Source: Aeromonas rivipollensis (GTDB lineage Bacteria > Pseudomonadota > Gammaproteobacteria > Enterobacterales > Aeromonadaceae). From it: DNA of 64,000 bases. The first letter of the stretch is position 1. Each line of letters opens with the position of its first letter. The notes under the pieces were generated by a model. It had not been told where the DNA came from. It made no database searches and saw nothing but the letters and a program-made list of their open reading frames with translations. The position numbers and the translations under genes are program-made. Of the stretch, positions 47,739-58,268 are shown piece by piece. The stretch spans positions 62,001 to 126,000 of the forward strand of contig NZ_JAAILA010000031.1 of the NCBI RefSeq assembly GCF_010974825.1, in the 5' to 3' direction.

Positions 47739-47784
47739 AAGGGGCTGAGGAGTATGCCCGCCCTGGGTTTTGTTTCTTTGATCC

Positions 47785-47827
47785 TCTCGGTAGATCTCCA
47801 CCTGTTGTCTTTAGGTGCAAAGAGATC
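47785..47827 (+). promoter_or_regulatory. Expression platform of the lysine riboswitch
   Basis: GATCTCCACCT (47793-47803) can pair with AGGTG (47813-47817) and GAGATC (47822-47827), separated by a CAAA bulge, closing the region immediately before the ATG at 47828. The upstream GGTAG (about 47789-47793) can pair instead with CTACC at the 3' side of P1. This looks like translational control by a sequestering stem that competes with P1. Confidence 0.65.
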
Positions 47828-49408
47828 ATGGACATCGTTCATTACGCCGACTCCGGTTGGTCCGTCGTTCCCCCCTTGTTGGCCGTCGCCCTTGCGATCA
47901 TCACCCGCCGCGTCCTGGTGTCGCTGGGGGTGGGTATTGTGGCCGGCAGTCTGCTGCTCAACCAGTTCTCCCCCCTCGATTCCCTGCATTACATGCTGAA
48001 CACTGTGCTCAAGATCTTCTGGGTCGACGGTGCGATCAACCGGGACAACGTCAACATGATCCTGTTCATGTTGCTGCTGGGGGGCCTCATCAGCCTGATG
48101 AGCGTCTCCGGGGCGACCCGGGCCTTCGCCGAGTGGGCGGCGCGCCGCGCCAAGACCCGCAAGGGGGCCAAGGCCCTCACCGGCATGATGGTCTTCGCCT
48201 TCTTCATCGATGACTTCTTCCACAGCCTGTCGGTGGGGGCCATCTGCCGTCCGGTCACCGATCGCTTCCAGATCTCCCGTGCCAAGCTGGCCTATCTGCT
48301 GGACTCCACCGCGGCGCCGGTCTGCGTGCTGATGCCCATCTCCTCCTGGGGCGCTTACATCATCGCTCTGGTGGGCGGCATAATGGCGGCCCATGGCCTG
48401 ACCGATCAGAGCCCCATCTCCGCCTTCGTCGAGATGATCCCGATGAACCTCTATGCGGTCTTCACCCTGATCATGGTGCTGGTGGTGATTGCCTTCCAGC
48501 TCGACATCGGCTCCATGCGTCAACACGAGCAGTGGGCGCTGGAAGGCAAGCTGTGGGATGAGTCCAAGGGCCGTCCCATCGGCCTGGACATGGAGTCTCC
48601 GGAGGAGAGCAATGGCGGCATGATCGACATGGTGCTGCCGATCCTGACCCTGACCCTGGCGACCGTCTACTTCATGATAGATTCCGGCGCCGCCGTGCTG
48701 GCCGGCAAAGGCCTGTCGTTCAGCGTGCTCGGCTCGTTCGAGAACACCAACGTCGGCTCCTCCCTGGTCTATGGCGCCCTGTGCAGCCTGGTGGTCTCCA
48801 TCGGTCTGGCCATGCGCCTCAAGCTGGGTGCCAAGAACTGGATGAAGGCGGCCCCCCAGGGGATCATGGCCATGCTGCCCGCCATCAACATACTGCTGTT
48901 CGCCTGGACCATAGGCGCCGTGGTGCGCGACGTGGAGACCGGCAAGTACCTGGCCTCCATGGCCAACGGCAACCTGCCGATCGAAGTGTTGCCGGCTGTG
49001 GTCTTCATCCTCTCCTGCGCCATGGCCTTTGCCACGGGGACCAGCTGGGGCACCTTCGGCATCATGCTGCCGCTGGCCGGTGACATGGCGGCCGCCAGCG
49101 ACATCAGCCTGATGCTGCCGATGCTGGCCGCCGTGCTGGCGGGCTCTGTGTTCGGTGATCACAGCTCGCCCATCTCCAGCACCAGCATACTGTCGGCCAC
49201 AGGCGCCGGCTGCCATCACATCGATCACGTGATGACCCAGCTGCCCTATGCGCTCGCCATCGCCTTCGGTGCCGCCCTCGGTTACCTAGTGATGGGGATG
49301 ATGCACTCTGTGCTGGCGGGTTTCACCGTCAGCGGGCTCTGGTTCATCATCTTCTCCGGTTACCATTTGCGTAAAGCGCGGCTCCAGCGAGACCTGGCGG
49401 TCGCATAA
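47828..49408 (+). CDS. NhaC-family carrier, probable lysine transporter (LysW type)
   Basis: 526-residue inner-membrane protein with about 12 helices and the NhaC antiporter signatures FAFFIDDFFHSLSVGAICRP, AAPVCVLMPISSWGAY, ATGTSWGTFGIMLPLA and GDHSSPISSTSI. By similarity alone it would be called a Na+/H+ antiporter. A lysine riboswitch sits directly in front, and comparative work on LYS elements proposed NhaC-family LysW proteins as lysine transporters; I infer lysine uptake. The ATG at 47828 fits the riboswitch platform. Confidence 0.85.
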   Translation: MDIVHYADSGWSVVPPLLAVALAIITRRVLVSLGVGIVAGSLLLNQFSPLDSLHYMLNTVLKIFWVDGAINRDNVNMILFMLLLGGLISLMSVSGATRAFAEWAARRAKTRKGAKALTGMMVFAFFIDDFFHSLSVGAICRPVTDRFQISRAKLAYLLDSTAAPVCVLMPISSWGAYIIALVGGIMAAHGLTDQSPISAFVEMIPMNLYAVFTLIMVLVVIAFQLDIGSMRQHEQWALEGKLWDESKGRPIGLDMESPEESNGGMIDMVLPILTLTLATVYFMIDSGAAVLAGKGLSFSVLGSFENTNVGSSLVYGALCSLVVSIGLAMRLKLGAKNWMKAAPQGIMAMLPAINILLFAWTIGAVVRDVETGKYLASMANGNLPIEVLPAVVFILSCAMAFATGTSWGTFGIMLPLAGDMAAASDISLMLPMLAAVLAGSVFGDHSSPISSTSILSATGAGCHHIDHVMTQLPYALAIAFGAALGYLVMGMMHSVLAGFTVSGLWFIIFSGYHLRKARLQRDLAVA

Positions 49409-49410
49409 AT

Positions 49411-49441
49411 AAAACAAGGGGCCCACGGGCCCCTTGGTTTT
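49411..49441 (+). terminator. Terminator after the NhaC-family gene
   Basis: GC-rich stem CAAGGGGCCC/GGGCCCCTTG (49415-49436) preceded by As and followed by GGTTTTGG. Confidence 0.85.
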
Positions 49442-49494
49442 GGCAGGGGCTTTGGTTAGCATGCGCCCCATAAATTCAGTTTCGGAACAGTACC

Positions 49495-50076
49495 ATGGCT
49501 TCACTGCACTACAAATTTGCCACCATGAACTCGGGCAAGTCGACCCAGCTCATCCAGGCGCATTTCAACTATCTGGAGCGCGGTATGAATCCGCTGGCCA
49601 TGACGCCGGTCATCGACGACCGCTTCGGGGTCGGGGTGATCCGCGCCAGAGTGGGTCTGGAGCTGAAAGTGGAAGTGTTCAGTGACAGCTGCGATCTGTT
49701 CGAGATGGTCAAGGCGCGCCACGGCGAGAAGAAGATCGATGTGTTCATCGTCGACGAGGCGCAGTTCCTGACCCGCGAGCAGGTGTATCAGCTGGCCCGT
49801 ATCGTCGATGAGCTCAAGATCCCGGTCATGGCCTACGGCCTCAAGACAGATTTTCGCGGCGAGCTGTTCCCCGGCTCCTACCACCTGCTCTGTCTGGCCG
49901 ACAAGTTCGAGGAGCTCAAGAGCATCTGCTGGTGTGGCAACAAGGCACACATGAACTCCCGGGTGAACGAAGCCGGGTTGGTAATGCGTGACGGCGAGCA
50001 GGTGGAGATAGGGGACAACGACCGCTATGTGTCGCTCTGCCGCAAGCACTATCTGGAAGGGCGGGCTTACAAGTAA
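49495..50076 (+). CDS. tdk: Thymidine kinase
   Basis: Type II thymidine kinase of 193 residues for dT salvage. P-loop MNSGKST (11-17), the DEAQF Walker B segment near residue 87, and zinc cysteines in CWCGNKAHMNSR and SLCRKHY. E. coli Tdk is 205 residues. Single gene flanked by terminators. Confidence 0.97.
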   Translation: MASLHYKFATMNSGKSTQLIQAHFNYLERGMNPLAMTPVIDDRFGVGVIRARVGLELKVEVFSDSCDLFEMVKARHGEKKIDVFIVDEAQFLTREQVYQLARIVDELKIPVMAYGLKTDFRGELFPGSYHLLCLADKFEELKSICWCGNKAHMNSRVNEAGLVMRDGEQVEIGDNDRYVSLCRKHYLEGRAYK

Positions 50077-50087
50077 GCCACAGCATG

Positions 50088-50118
50088 AAGAAGGGCGCCT
50101 CACGGGCGCCCTTTTTTG
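50088..50118. terminator. Terminator between tdk and the MATCAP-like gene
   Basis: Nine-bp stem AAGGGCGCC/GGCGCCCTT (50091-50099 with 50105-50113) followed by six Ts; tdk and the next gene converge here. Confidence 0.9.
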
Positions 50119-50130
50119 TCGACGAAGGGC

Positions 50131-51468
50131 TCAGTCTATCTCTATGTCCACCGGCGCTATGATGGGGTCGGCCACCGGCAGGCGGTGGAACAGCTGGCGA
50201 AAATGCTGCTGTACCCGGCCGATGTCGATGAGCGACATGCCGGAAGCGAAGCCGAACCAGACATAGAGACCGGTTAGATCGCGAAACATGGGGGGCAGGT
50301 AGCGGGGCGCATCGATGAGCCCCTCCAGATAGTGCTGATAGAGCACAGGGATGTCGTCCAGGGTCACCTTGCCGACGAACAGCATGGGCAGGATCTCCGG
50401 CACCCCTTCCAGCACGGCGCTGCGGATGAAGTTGACCGTCTCCACATAGCCTCTCACGTAGGAGAGATCCTTGGTGAAGCAGGCGCCTCCCTCGACCATG
50501 CCGCCCCTAAACACCCGCTGGGTGATCTTGTAGGCATCGTGCTCGCTGGCCCCCTTCTCGACGAAGTGGCGGAACACCTCGATGAAGTCGGCGCCGCGCT
50601 CCGCCATGTCGATGGCCATCACCCGATCCGAGATGCGCTTGGCCCTGTCCGGAAAGGAGCTGAAGGTGAGGGTCTCAATGAGCACAGCCAGCCCCTCCTG
50701 GCAGGCGGTGATGCGCGGCGAGCCGGCACCCAGCCAGGTGGCATAGGATTGCTGGCGGCCGTTGAGGGTGGTGCCGACGTGCACCCAGCCCTCGTGCACC
50801 TCCAATACCTGCAAGTCCAGCTCGGAGAAGCGGGCGTGGGAGCTGAGCTTGATATAATCCCCCCCGGCGGCGGCATCGGAGACGATGCCATCGCTCAGCT
50901 TGACTTGCACCGTGCCGTCGCTGAAATAGTTCGACAGCTTGCCCTGCAGTTTGGCCACCGCCGCTTCCCCCTCGAACTCCTTGGGGTAGGGGCGCACCAG
51001 ATGGCGGGCGCCAGGCAGGGAGAAGATGTCGCACAGCCGGGCCCCCAGCTCTTTCAGAGTCTTGCGATCCCCGCGCAGGTGATCGCTCGCCGAGCCGTAC
51101 AGCAACTGGCTGTAGCGCTGAAAGTCCGGCTGCCCGCGCTGGCGCAGCATCTCGATCACCACCATGTACTGATCCACCGTCTCTTGCAGGATCCGGCCCA
51201 GATCATCCTGCGGCCCCAGCTTTCTGCGGATTCTGTCCCTCAGCTCCTTGAGCTCCAGGTATTTGTTGCGGGGATCGAAATCGAGGGGAAGGGCCTGATA
51301 GAAGTCGGCATCGATGGCGGGCAGCGCTCGTCCGCCCTTGGCGAGAAACTCGGTCTGCAGGTGGCGGGGCCATTTGATGGCATCCAGGATGCGAATGGGT
51401 TTTTGCAGGGCGAGCAGTTCATCCGAGAGGGATTTCAGGTGCAGGCGATACTTTTCTTGGATGGTCAT
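50131..51468 (-). CDS. DUF1704 (MATCAP-like) metallopeptidase, QEGLA motif protein
   Basis: 445-residue member of the family labelled flavohemoglobin expression-modulating QEGLA protein. From ATG 51468 (GAAGG upstream) the HExxxH motif HEGWVH lies at 225-230 and CQEGLA at 256-261, giving the two histidines and glutamate of a metal site. The eukaryotic relatives MATCAP1/2 are tubulin carboxypeptidases with the same HExxxH arrangement. The bacterial substrate is unknown. No signal peptide or membrane helix. Divergent from ybjN. Confidence 0.85.
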   Translation of the reverse strand: MTIQEKYRLHLKSLSDELLALQKPIRILDAIKWPRHLQTEFLAKGGRALPAIDADFYQALPLDFDPRNKYLELKELRDRIRRKLGPQDDLGRILQETVDQYMVVIEMLRQRGQPDFQRYSQLLYGSASDHLRGDRKTLKELGARLCDIFSLPGARHLVRPYPKEFEGEAAVAKLQGKLSNYFSDGTVQVKLSDGIVSDAAAGGDYIKLSSHARFSELDLQVLEVHEGWVHVGTTLNGRQQSYATWLGAGSPRITACQEGLAVLIETLTFSSFPDRAKRISDRVMAIDMAERGADFIEVFRHFVEKGASEHDAYKITQRVFRGGMVEGGACFTKDLSYVRGYVETVNFIRSAVLEGVPEILPMLFVGKVTLDDIPVLYQHYLEGLIDAPRYLPPMFRDLTGLYVWFGFASGMSLIDIGRVQQHFRQLFHRLPVADPIIAPVDIEID

Positions 51469-51627
51469 CGGGCCTTCTGTGGAGGCGAGTGCGGTACGAG
51501 AATGGCTGAGTATATGCATAGCGCTTGCCAAAAAGAAGCGAGACCAGGAGTGATCCCGCCTGTGCGCTTTTGGTTGTCGGAAAATTGGTTTAGACTGCGC
51601 CCCTTGATCCTTATTGTGTTCGTGAAA

Positions 51628-52083
51628 ATGATGAATATCCCCAGCTCTGAAATGATAATGCGTTGGCTGCAGCAGGCCCGGATCGAGCACTATGTGTGCG
51701 ATCAGTGCCACGGCATCCACATGGTCTCCCTGCAGTCCGTCGAGGGCATCCAGGAGAGCCGGATCTTCGTGGAAGAGGAAGGGTTGCTGTTTTCATCCGA
51801 GCTGGAGGTACGCCCCTCATCGCTGCTGCCCCTGGTGGCCGAGCTGGGTCGTCTCAACATGCAATACCCGTCCCTCAAGGTGTTCCTCGACATCATAGAT
51901 GACAACCTGCCGCGCCTCGTCGTGGGCCATACCGTCTTCACCAAGGCGGGTCTCTCCGTCGAGCAGTTCCTGCTGTTCGTCGAAAGCACCACGGCGGCGA
52001 CCCATGAAGTGGTTTCCGAATGTGAACGCCTCGGCTTCCTCAATCTGCCGGAGATCCAGGTCGCACCGGAATCTGTGCACTGA
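51628..52083 (+). CDS. ybjN: YbjN-family protein
   Basis: 151-residue protein matching E. coli YbjN, a type III secretion chaperone-like fold linked to stress and motility control. Shared features are YVCDQCHGIHMVSLQSVEGI at the N-terminus, EVRPSSLLPLVAELGRLN, and VFLDIIDDNLPRLVV. The ATG at 51628 has no strong ribosome site; the ATG at 51631 is equally possible. No partner gene is evident. Confidence 0.85.
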   Translation: MMNIPSSEMIMRWLQQARIEHYVCDQCHGIHMVSLQSVEGIQESRIFVEEEGLLFSSELEVRPSSLLPLVAELGRLNMQYPSLKVFLDIIDDNLPRLVVGHTVFTKAGLSVEQFLLFVESTTAATHEVVSECERLGFLNLPEIQVAPESVH

Positions 52084-52128
52084 GTTGCGCGTTTAATGTG
52101 CGAACGGTTCGCGGCAGCCAAAAAGCCG

Positions 52129-52157
52129 TTGACGCCGGCGGGGCTTTCCCCTAAATT
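52129..52157 (+). promoter_or_regulatory. Promoter of tRNA-Ser copy B
   Basis: TTGACG (52129-52134) and TAAATT (52152-52157) with a 17-bp spacer. The -10 region and the following ACGCCCCGTTCC are identical to the copy A promoter. Confidence 0.75.
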
Positions 52158-52229
52158 ACGCCCCGTTCCGGCGCAATAGCTCCGCGAATGTCGTGTTGGC
52201 TGAACACGTTAAACCACAGACCAAAATTT

Positions 52230-52323
52230 GGTGATGTGCACAAGTGGCTGCCAGCCGATGAAATCGGCAAGAAAGCACGCAGCGCGTGCTACGCAAGCCA
52301 CAGGCAGATGACTGAAACAAATT
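52230..52323 (+). ncRNA. Structured segment in the leader of tRNA-Ser copy B, possible decayed tRNA
   Basis: The first 21 bases match the 5' end of tRNA-Ser at 17 positions and occupy the place where copy A has its tRNA. The rest does not encode a tRNA but can fold as a three-way junction: outer stem 52244-52249/52296-52301, hairpins 52254-52259/52263-52268 and 52274-52280/52284-52290, all perfect. Copy A has no equivalent. Whether it is a decaying tRNA, a small RNA or a processing signal is open. Confidence 0.5.
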
Positions 52324-52411
52324 GGTGAGGTGTCCGAGTGGCTGAAGGAGCACGCCTGGAAAGTGTGTATACGGCAACGTATCGAGGGTTCGAATCCCTC
52401 CCTCACCGCCA
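52324..52411 (+). tRNA. tRNA-Ser(GGA), copy B
   Basis: Identical over all 88 nt to the gene at 17620-17707, with anticodon GGA and encoded CCA, but in the opposite orientation. Preceded by a promoter about 165 bp upstream and followed by the same 20-bp hairpin seen in tail unit 2 of copy A. Confidence 0.97.
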
Positions 52412-52412
52412 A

Positions 52413-52456
52413 ATAAAGTAAAAGGGCCTGTCGCAAGACAGGCCCTTTTACTTTAT
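52413..52456 (+). terminator. Terminator directly after tRNA-Ser copy B
   Basis: Perfect 20-bp stem (52413-52432 with 52437-52456) with a GCAA loop. This and the next 45 bp repeat the copy A sequence at 17350-17436 in inverted orientation almost without change. Confidence 0.85.
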
Positions 52457-52511
52457 CCGGTGATGGGCGGCTCGGTTCTAACCCTGGTTCGACAAGGGGG
52501 CATGATGGTCC

Positions 52512-52534
52512 GGTTAAATCCAGACCCGCCGCCA
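52512..52534 (+). repeat. Degenerate tRNA-Ser 3'-end copy after tRNA-Ser B
   Basis: GGTTAAATCCAGACCCGCCGCCA resembles a T-arm plus acceptor 3' half ending in CCA, 123 bp after the CCA of tRNA-Ser B, and is followed by a terminator as in copy A. Confidence 0.6.
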
Positions 52535-52538
52535 ACAT

Positions 52539-52566
52539 AAAAACCCGACCTCATGGTCGGGTTTTT
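52539..52566. terminator. Terminator after the tRNA-Ser B tail unit and katG
   Basis: CCCGACC/GGTCGGG stem with A and T runs on both sides; it can end both the tRNA-Ser transcript and the convergent katG transcript. Confidence 0.85.
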
Positions 52567-52637
52567 GTCTTGTGGTGCCCGGTCATCTCTCACGCATTTC
52601 CCTTGAAGCAGGCCTGGCGGCATGCAGGGAGTGAGCC

Positions 52638-55381
<2,744 letters not shown>

Positions 55382-55408
55382 AAAAAAACCGGCGCAGGGC
55401 CGGTTTTG
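55382..55408 (-). terminator. Terminator of the tRNA operon
   Basis: AAAACCGGC/GCCGGTTTT stem (55385-55393 with 55399-55407), followed on the minus strand by a T run. Confidence 0.85.
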
Positions 55409-55485
55409 ATGAGGGCATCAGATGCCCGGTTCATGGCAAGTCAGGCTTGCCCCTGTCGGCTTGATCCAGCACGAACAGGCAATAA

Positions 55486-55562
55486 TGGGGTGGCTGATGG
55501 GGCTCGAACCCACGACAACCGGAATCACAATCCGGGACTCTACCAACTGAGCTACAGCCACC
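55486..55562 (-). tRNA. tRNA-His(GTG)
   Basis: 77 nt including the extra 5' G (-1) unique to tRNA-His and encoded CCA. Anticodon GTG within GGATTGTGATTCC. Third tRNA of the Pro-Arg-His operon. Confidence 0.97.
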
Positions 55563-55610
55563 ACTGAAATCTGCCTTCAATGCTCCTCTTCGAGGGAAGA
55601 GTCACATTAA

Positions 55611-55687
<77 letters not shown>

Positions 55688-55723
55688 TCTGTATCGAGCC
55701 GTCACAAGACGTCTCGATGAACC

Positions 55724-55800
<77 letters not shown>

Positions 55801-55852
55801 AAATCTCATCGTCCAGCATACCGGGGGCGGTACGACTGGGCAACGGGCGGGC

Positions 55853-55882
55853 ATCATACCCAAGCGTCAAAGTCAGCGTCAA
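55853..55882 (-). promoter_or_regulatory. Promoter of the tRNA-Pro-Arg-His operon
   Basis: Minus-strand TTGACG (55877-55882) and TATGAT (55853-55858) with an 18-bp spacer, then a GCCCGCCCG discriminator, typical of stringent control. Confidence 0.75.
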
Positions 55883-56003
55883 TGACTTTTTCCGCCAGTA
55901 AATTCAAATGCCTACTTATTGCCCGCCAGGCGAGAGCCGCTAACACCCGCGCCAAAAAAATGCGACAATGCGCGGCAGTTGAACACATGGTGAGTGAAGA
56001 ACG

Positions 56004-56861
56004 ATGTCTGCCAAAATCATTGATGGAAAACAGGTTGCGCAAACGATTCGCAATCAGGTCGCCGAACAAGTCCAACAGCGGTTGGCACTGGGCAAGCGGG
56101 CACCGGGTCTGGCGGTGATCCTGGTGGGGCTGGATCCGGCGTCCCAGGTCTATGTGGGCAGCAAGCGTCGTGCCTGTGAAGAGGTGGGGTTTGTCTCCCG
56201 CTCCTATGATCTCAGCGCCAATGCGACCCAGGAAGAGTTGCTGGCCCTGATCGACCGGCTCAATGAGGATGCGGAGGTGGACGGCATCCTGGTGCAACTA
56301 CCCCTGCCGGCTCATTGCGACACCACCCAGGTGCTGGAGCGCATTCGTCCCGACAAGGACGTGGATGGTTTCCACCCCTATAACGTGGGCCGTCTGGCCC
56401 AGCGCATCCCGGCGCTGCGTCCCTGCACCCCCAAGGGGATCATGACCCTGATAGAGGCGACTGGCGTCAAGACCCACGGTCTGCATGCTGTGGTGGTCGG
56501 TGCCTCCAACATAGTCGGTCGCCCGATGACGCTGGAGCTGCTGCTGGCGGGTTGCACCACCACGACCTGCCATCGCTTCACCCAGGATCTGGAGGCCCAG
56601 GTGCGCCGTGCCGATCTGCTGGTGGTGGCGGTGGGCAAGCCGAACTTCATCCCCGGGGAGTGGGTCAAGCCCGGCGCCCTGGTGATCGACGTGGGGATCA
56701 ACCGCCTGGCCGACGGCTCCCTGGTGGGGGACGTGGAGTTTGAAACGGCGCGCAATCATGCCGCCTTCATCACCCCTGTGCCCGGTGGCGTGGGGCCCAT
56801 GACGGTGGCCAGCCTGATGGAGAACACCCTGAGCGCCTGCCAGGATTATCACGACGCCTGA
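56004..56861 (+). CDS. folD: Bifunctional methylene-THF dehydrogenase/cyclohydrolase
   Basis: Interconverts 5,10-methylene-, methenyl- and 10-formyl-tetrahydrofolate in the cytosol. 285 residues; catalytic Tyr50 and Lys54 in [13 protein letters not shown], the QLPLP motif near residue 99, the NADP motif [12 protein letters not shown], and the C-terminal [11 protein letters not shown]. Divergent from the tRNA operon. Confidence 0.97.
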   Translation: MSAKIIDGKQVAQTIRNQVAEQVQQRLALGKRAPGLAVILVGLDPASQVYVGSKRRACEEVGFVSRSYDLSANATQEELLALIDRLNEDAEVDGILVQLPLPAHCDTTQVLERIRPDKDVDGFHPYNVGRLAQRIPALRPCTPKGIMTLIEATGVKTHGLHAVVVGASNIVGRPMTLELLLAGCTTTTCHRFTQDLEAQVRRADLLVVAVGKPNFIPGEWVKPGALVIDVGINRLADGSLVGDVEFETARNHAAFITPVPGGVGPMTVASLMENTLSACQDYHDA

Positions 56862-56895
56862 GCAGGGCCCCTTCCCGCACCAGGGAATGGATGAG

Positions 56896-56927
56896 AGAAA
56901 GGGAAGGCCTGGCCTTCCCTTTTTTAT
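56896..56927 (+). terminator. Terminator after folD
   Basis: AGGGAAGGC/GCCTTCCCT stem with a 3-nt loop and a T run. Confidence 0.9.
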
Positions 56928-56978
56928 TGCTGGTCGAACGTGATGCTCTGCCGAGGCGATTGGGCAGGGGCGGCCTTG

Positions 56979-58142
56979 TCAGATCAGGACCAGCGCCGCC
57001 GCCAGATCGGCGATGAGATCATCGGCATCCTCCACCCCTATGCTGAAGCGGATGAGATCGTCGTTGACCCCGGCCGCGAGGCGGCTCGCCTCGTCCATGG
57101 CGGCGTGGGTGGTGCTGGCCGGATGGCAGGCCAGGCTCTCGAGATCCCCGAGGCTCACCGCCTGCACGAACAGCTGCAGGTTGTCGAGCAGTGTGGCGCA
57201 GCGGGCAAAGCCCCCTTCCAGCTCTATGCTCACCATGCCGCCAAAGCCGCTGGCGAAGGCGCCGAGGGCGTCGTGGCCCGGATGGCTGGCAAGGCCCGGA
57301 TAGATCACCTTCTTCACCGCCGGGTGGGCGGCGAGGAAGTCTGCCACCTTCTGGGCATTGTGCAGGTGGGCATCCATGCGCAGGGGCAGGGTCTTGACAC
57401 CGCGCTGCAGCAGGTAGGCCTCCTGTGGCCCAATGGGAGAGCCTATGTGCTTGAGGGCCACGGTGCGCACCGACTTCATCAGCGCGTGGGAGCCCGCCAC
57501 CACACCGGCGATGATGTCGCCGTGGCCGCCCAGGTACTTGGTGCCGCTGTGCATCACCAGATCGATACCCAGCTCCAGCGGGCGCAGCAGATAGGGGGTG
57601 AGGAAGGTGTTGTCACAGACGCTGATGGCACCCACCTTGCGGGCGGCTTCCACCACCACCCGGGGATCCACCACCTTGAGGGTGGGGTTGGTCAGGGTCT
57701 CGAACAGGATCACCTTGGTGGCGGGGTTGATGTTGGCCAGCAGATCCTGATCGCTGTCGTAACTTGTGATGGTGATGCCGGCGCGGCTGAAGGTCTGTTT
57801 CAGGAACGCATCTGTGCCGCCGTACAGCGGGCCGACATAGGCCACTTCATCCCCGCTGCTGGCCAGGGCATAGAGGATGGCGCTCACCGCCGCCATGCCG
57901 CTCGCCACCACCAGCGCCTCGTCGGCGCCCTCCAGGGCCGCCAGTTTCAGCTCCAGCTCGGCGGTGGTGGGGTTGCCGAAGCGACTGTAGATAAAGCCCG
58001 GGGCCTGGCCTGCGAAGCGCTCCTTGCCCGCCTGGGCATTGACGTAGCTGAAGGTGCTGCTCTGGTAGAGCGGTGTGGTGAGGGCGCCGGTCTGGGGGTC
58101 GATCCGCTGGCCGCTGTGCACGCTCATGGTCTTGAATTTCAT
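56979..58142 (-). CDS. Transsulfuration-family PLP enzyme (methionine or cystathionine gamma-lyase)
   Basis: 387-residue Cys/Met metabolism PLP enzyme. Family motifs include YSRFGNPT, the PLP-stacking Tyr107 in LYGGT and the Schiff-base Lys202 in HSGTKYLGGH. Methionine gamma-lyases usually have Cys after YG at this site (YGCT); here it is YGG as in cystathionine lyases and synthases, so the reaction is uncertain: gamma-lyase on methionine or cystathionine is likeliest. No met gene is adjacent. Lies downstream of the 2-oxoglutarate dioxygenase gene on the same strand. Confidence 0.85.
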   Translation of the reverse strand: MKFKTMSVHSGQRIDPQTGALTTPLYQSSTFSYVNAQAGKERFAGQAPGFIYSRFGNPTTAELELKLAALEGADEALVVASGMAAVSAILYALASSGDEVAYVGPLYGGTDAFLKQTFSRAGITITSYDSDQDLLANINPATKVILFETLTNPTLKVVDPRVVVEAARKVGAISVCDNTFLTPYLLRPLELGIDLVMHSGTKYLGGHGDIIAGVVAGSHALMKSVRTVALKHIGSPIGPQEAYLLQRGVKTLPLRMDAHLHNAQKVADFLAAHPAVKKVIYPGLASHPGHDALGAFASGFGGMVSIELEGGFARCATLLDNLQLFVQAVSLGDLESLACHPASTTHAAMDEASRLAAGVNDDLIRFSIGVEDADDLIADLAAALVLI

Positions 58143-58233
58143 CGTTTTGCTCCGTGGTCGCCAGGCTATGGCGTTGTTGTTCTGGTGTGGAAATCTGTGG
58201 AGGGGGCCGCGCCGGCGCCCCTCTCCTGTGGTC

Positions 58234-58257
58234 GGGATGGCAGCTTGTTGCCATCCC
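58234..58257 (-). promoter_or_regulatory. Hairpin between the dioxygenase and the PLP enzyme genes
   Basis: Perfect 9-bp stem GGGATGGCA/TGCCATCCC with a 6-nt loop, 12 bp after the dioxygenase stop. No T run, so it may be a weak attenuator or stability element. Confidence 0.45.
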
Positions 58258-58268
58258 CCTTGATGGCG

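Noticed and set aside
52230-52323. Hammerhead-type ribozyme in the leader of tRNA-Ser B
   Set aside because: GATGA and GAAA fragments occur, but the CUGAUGA core with matching stems is not present.
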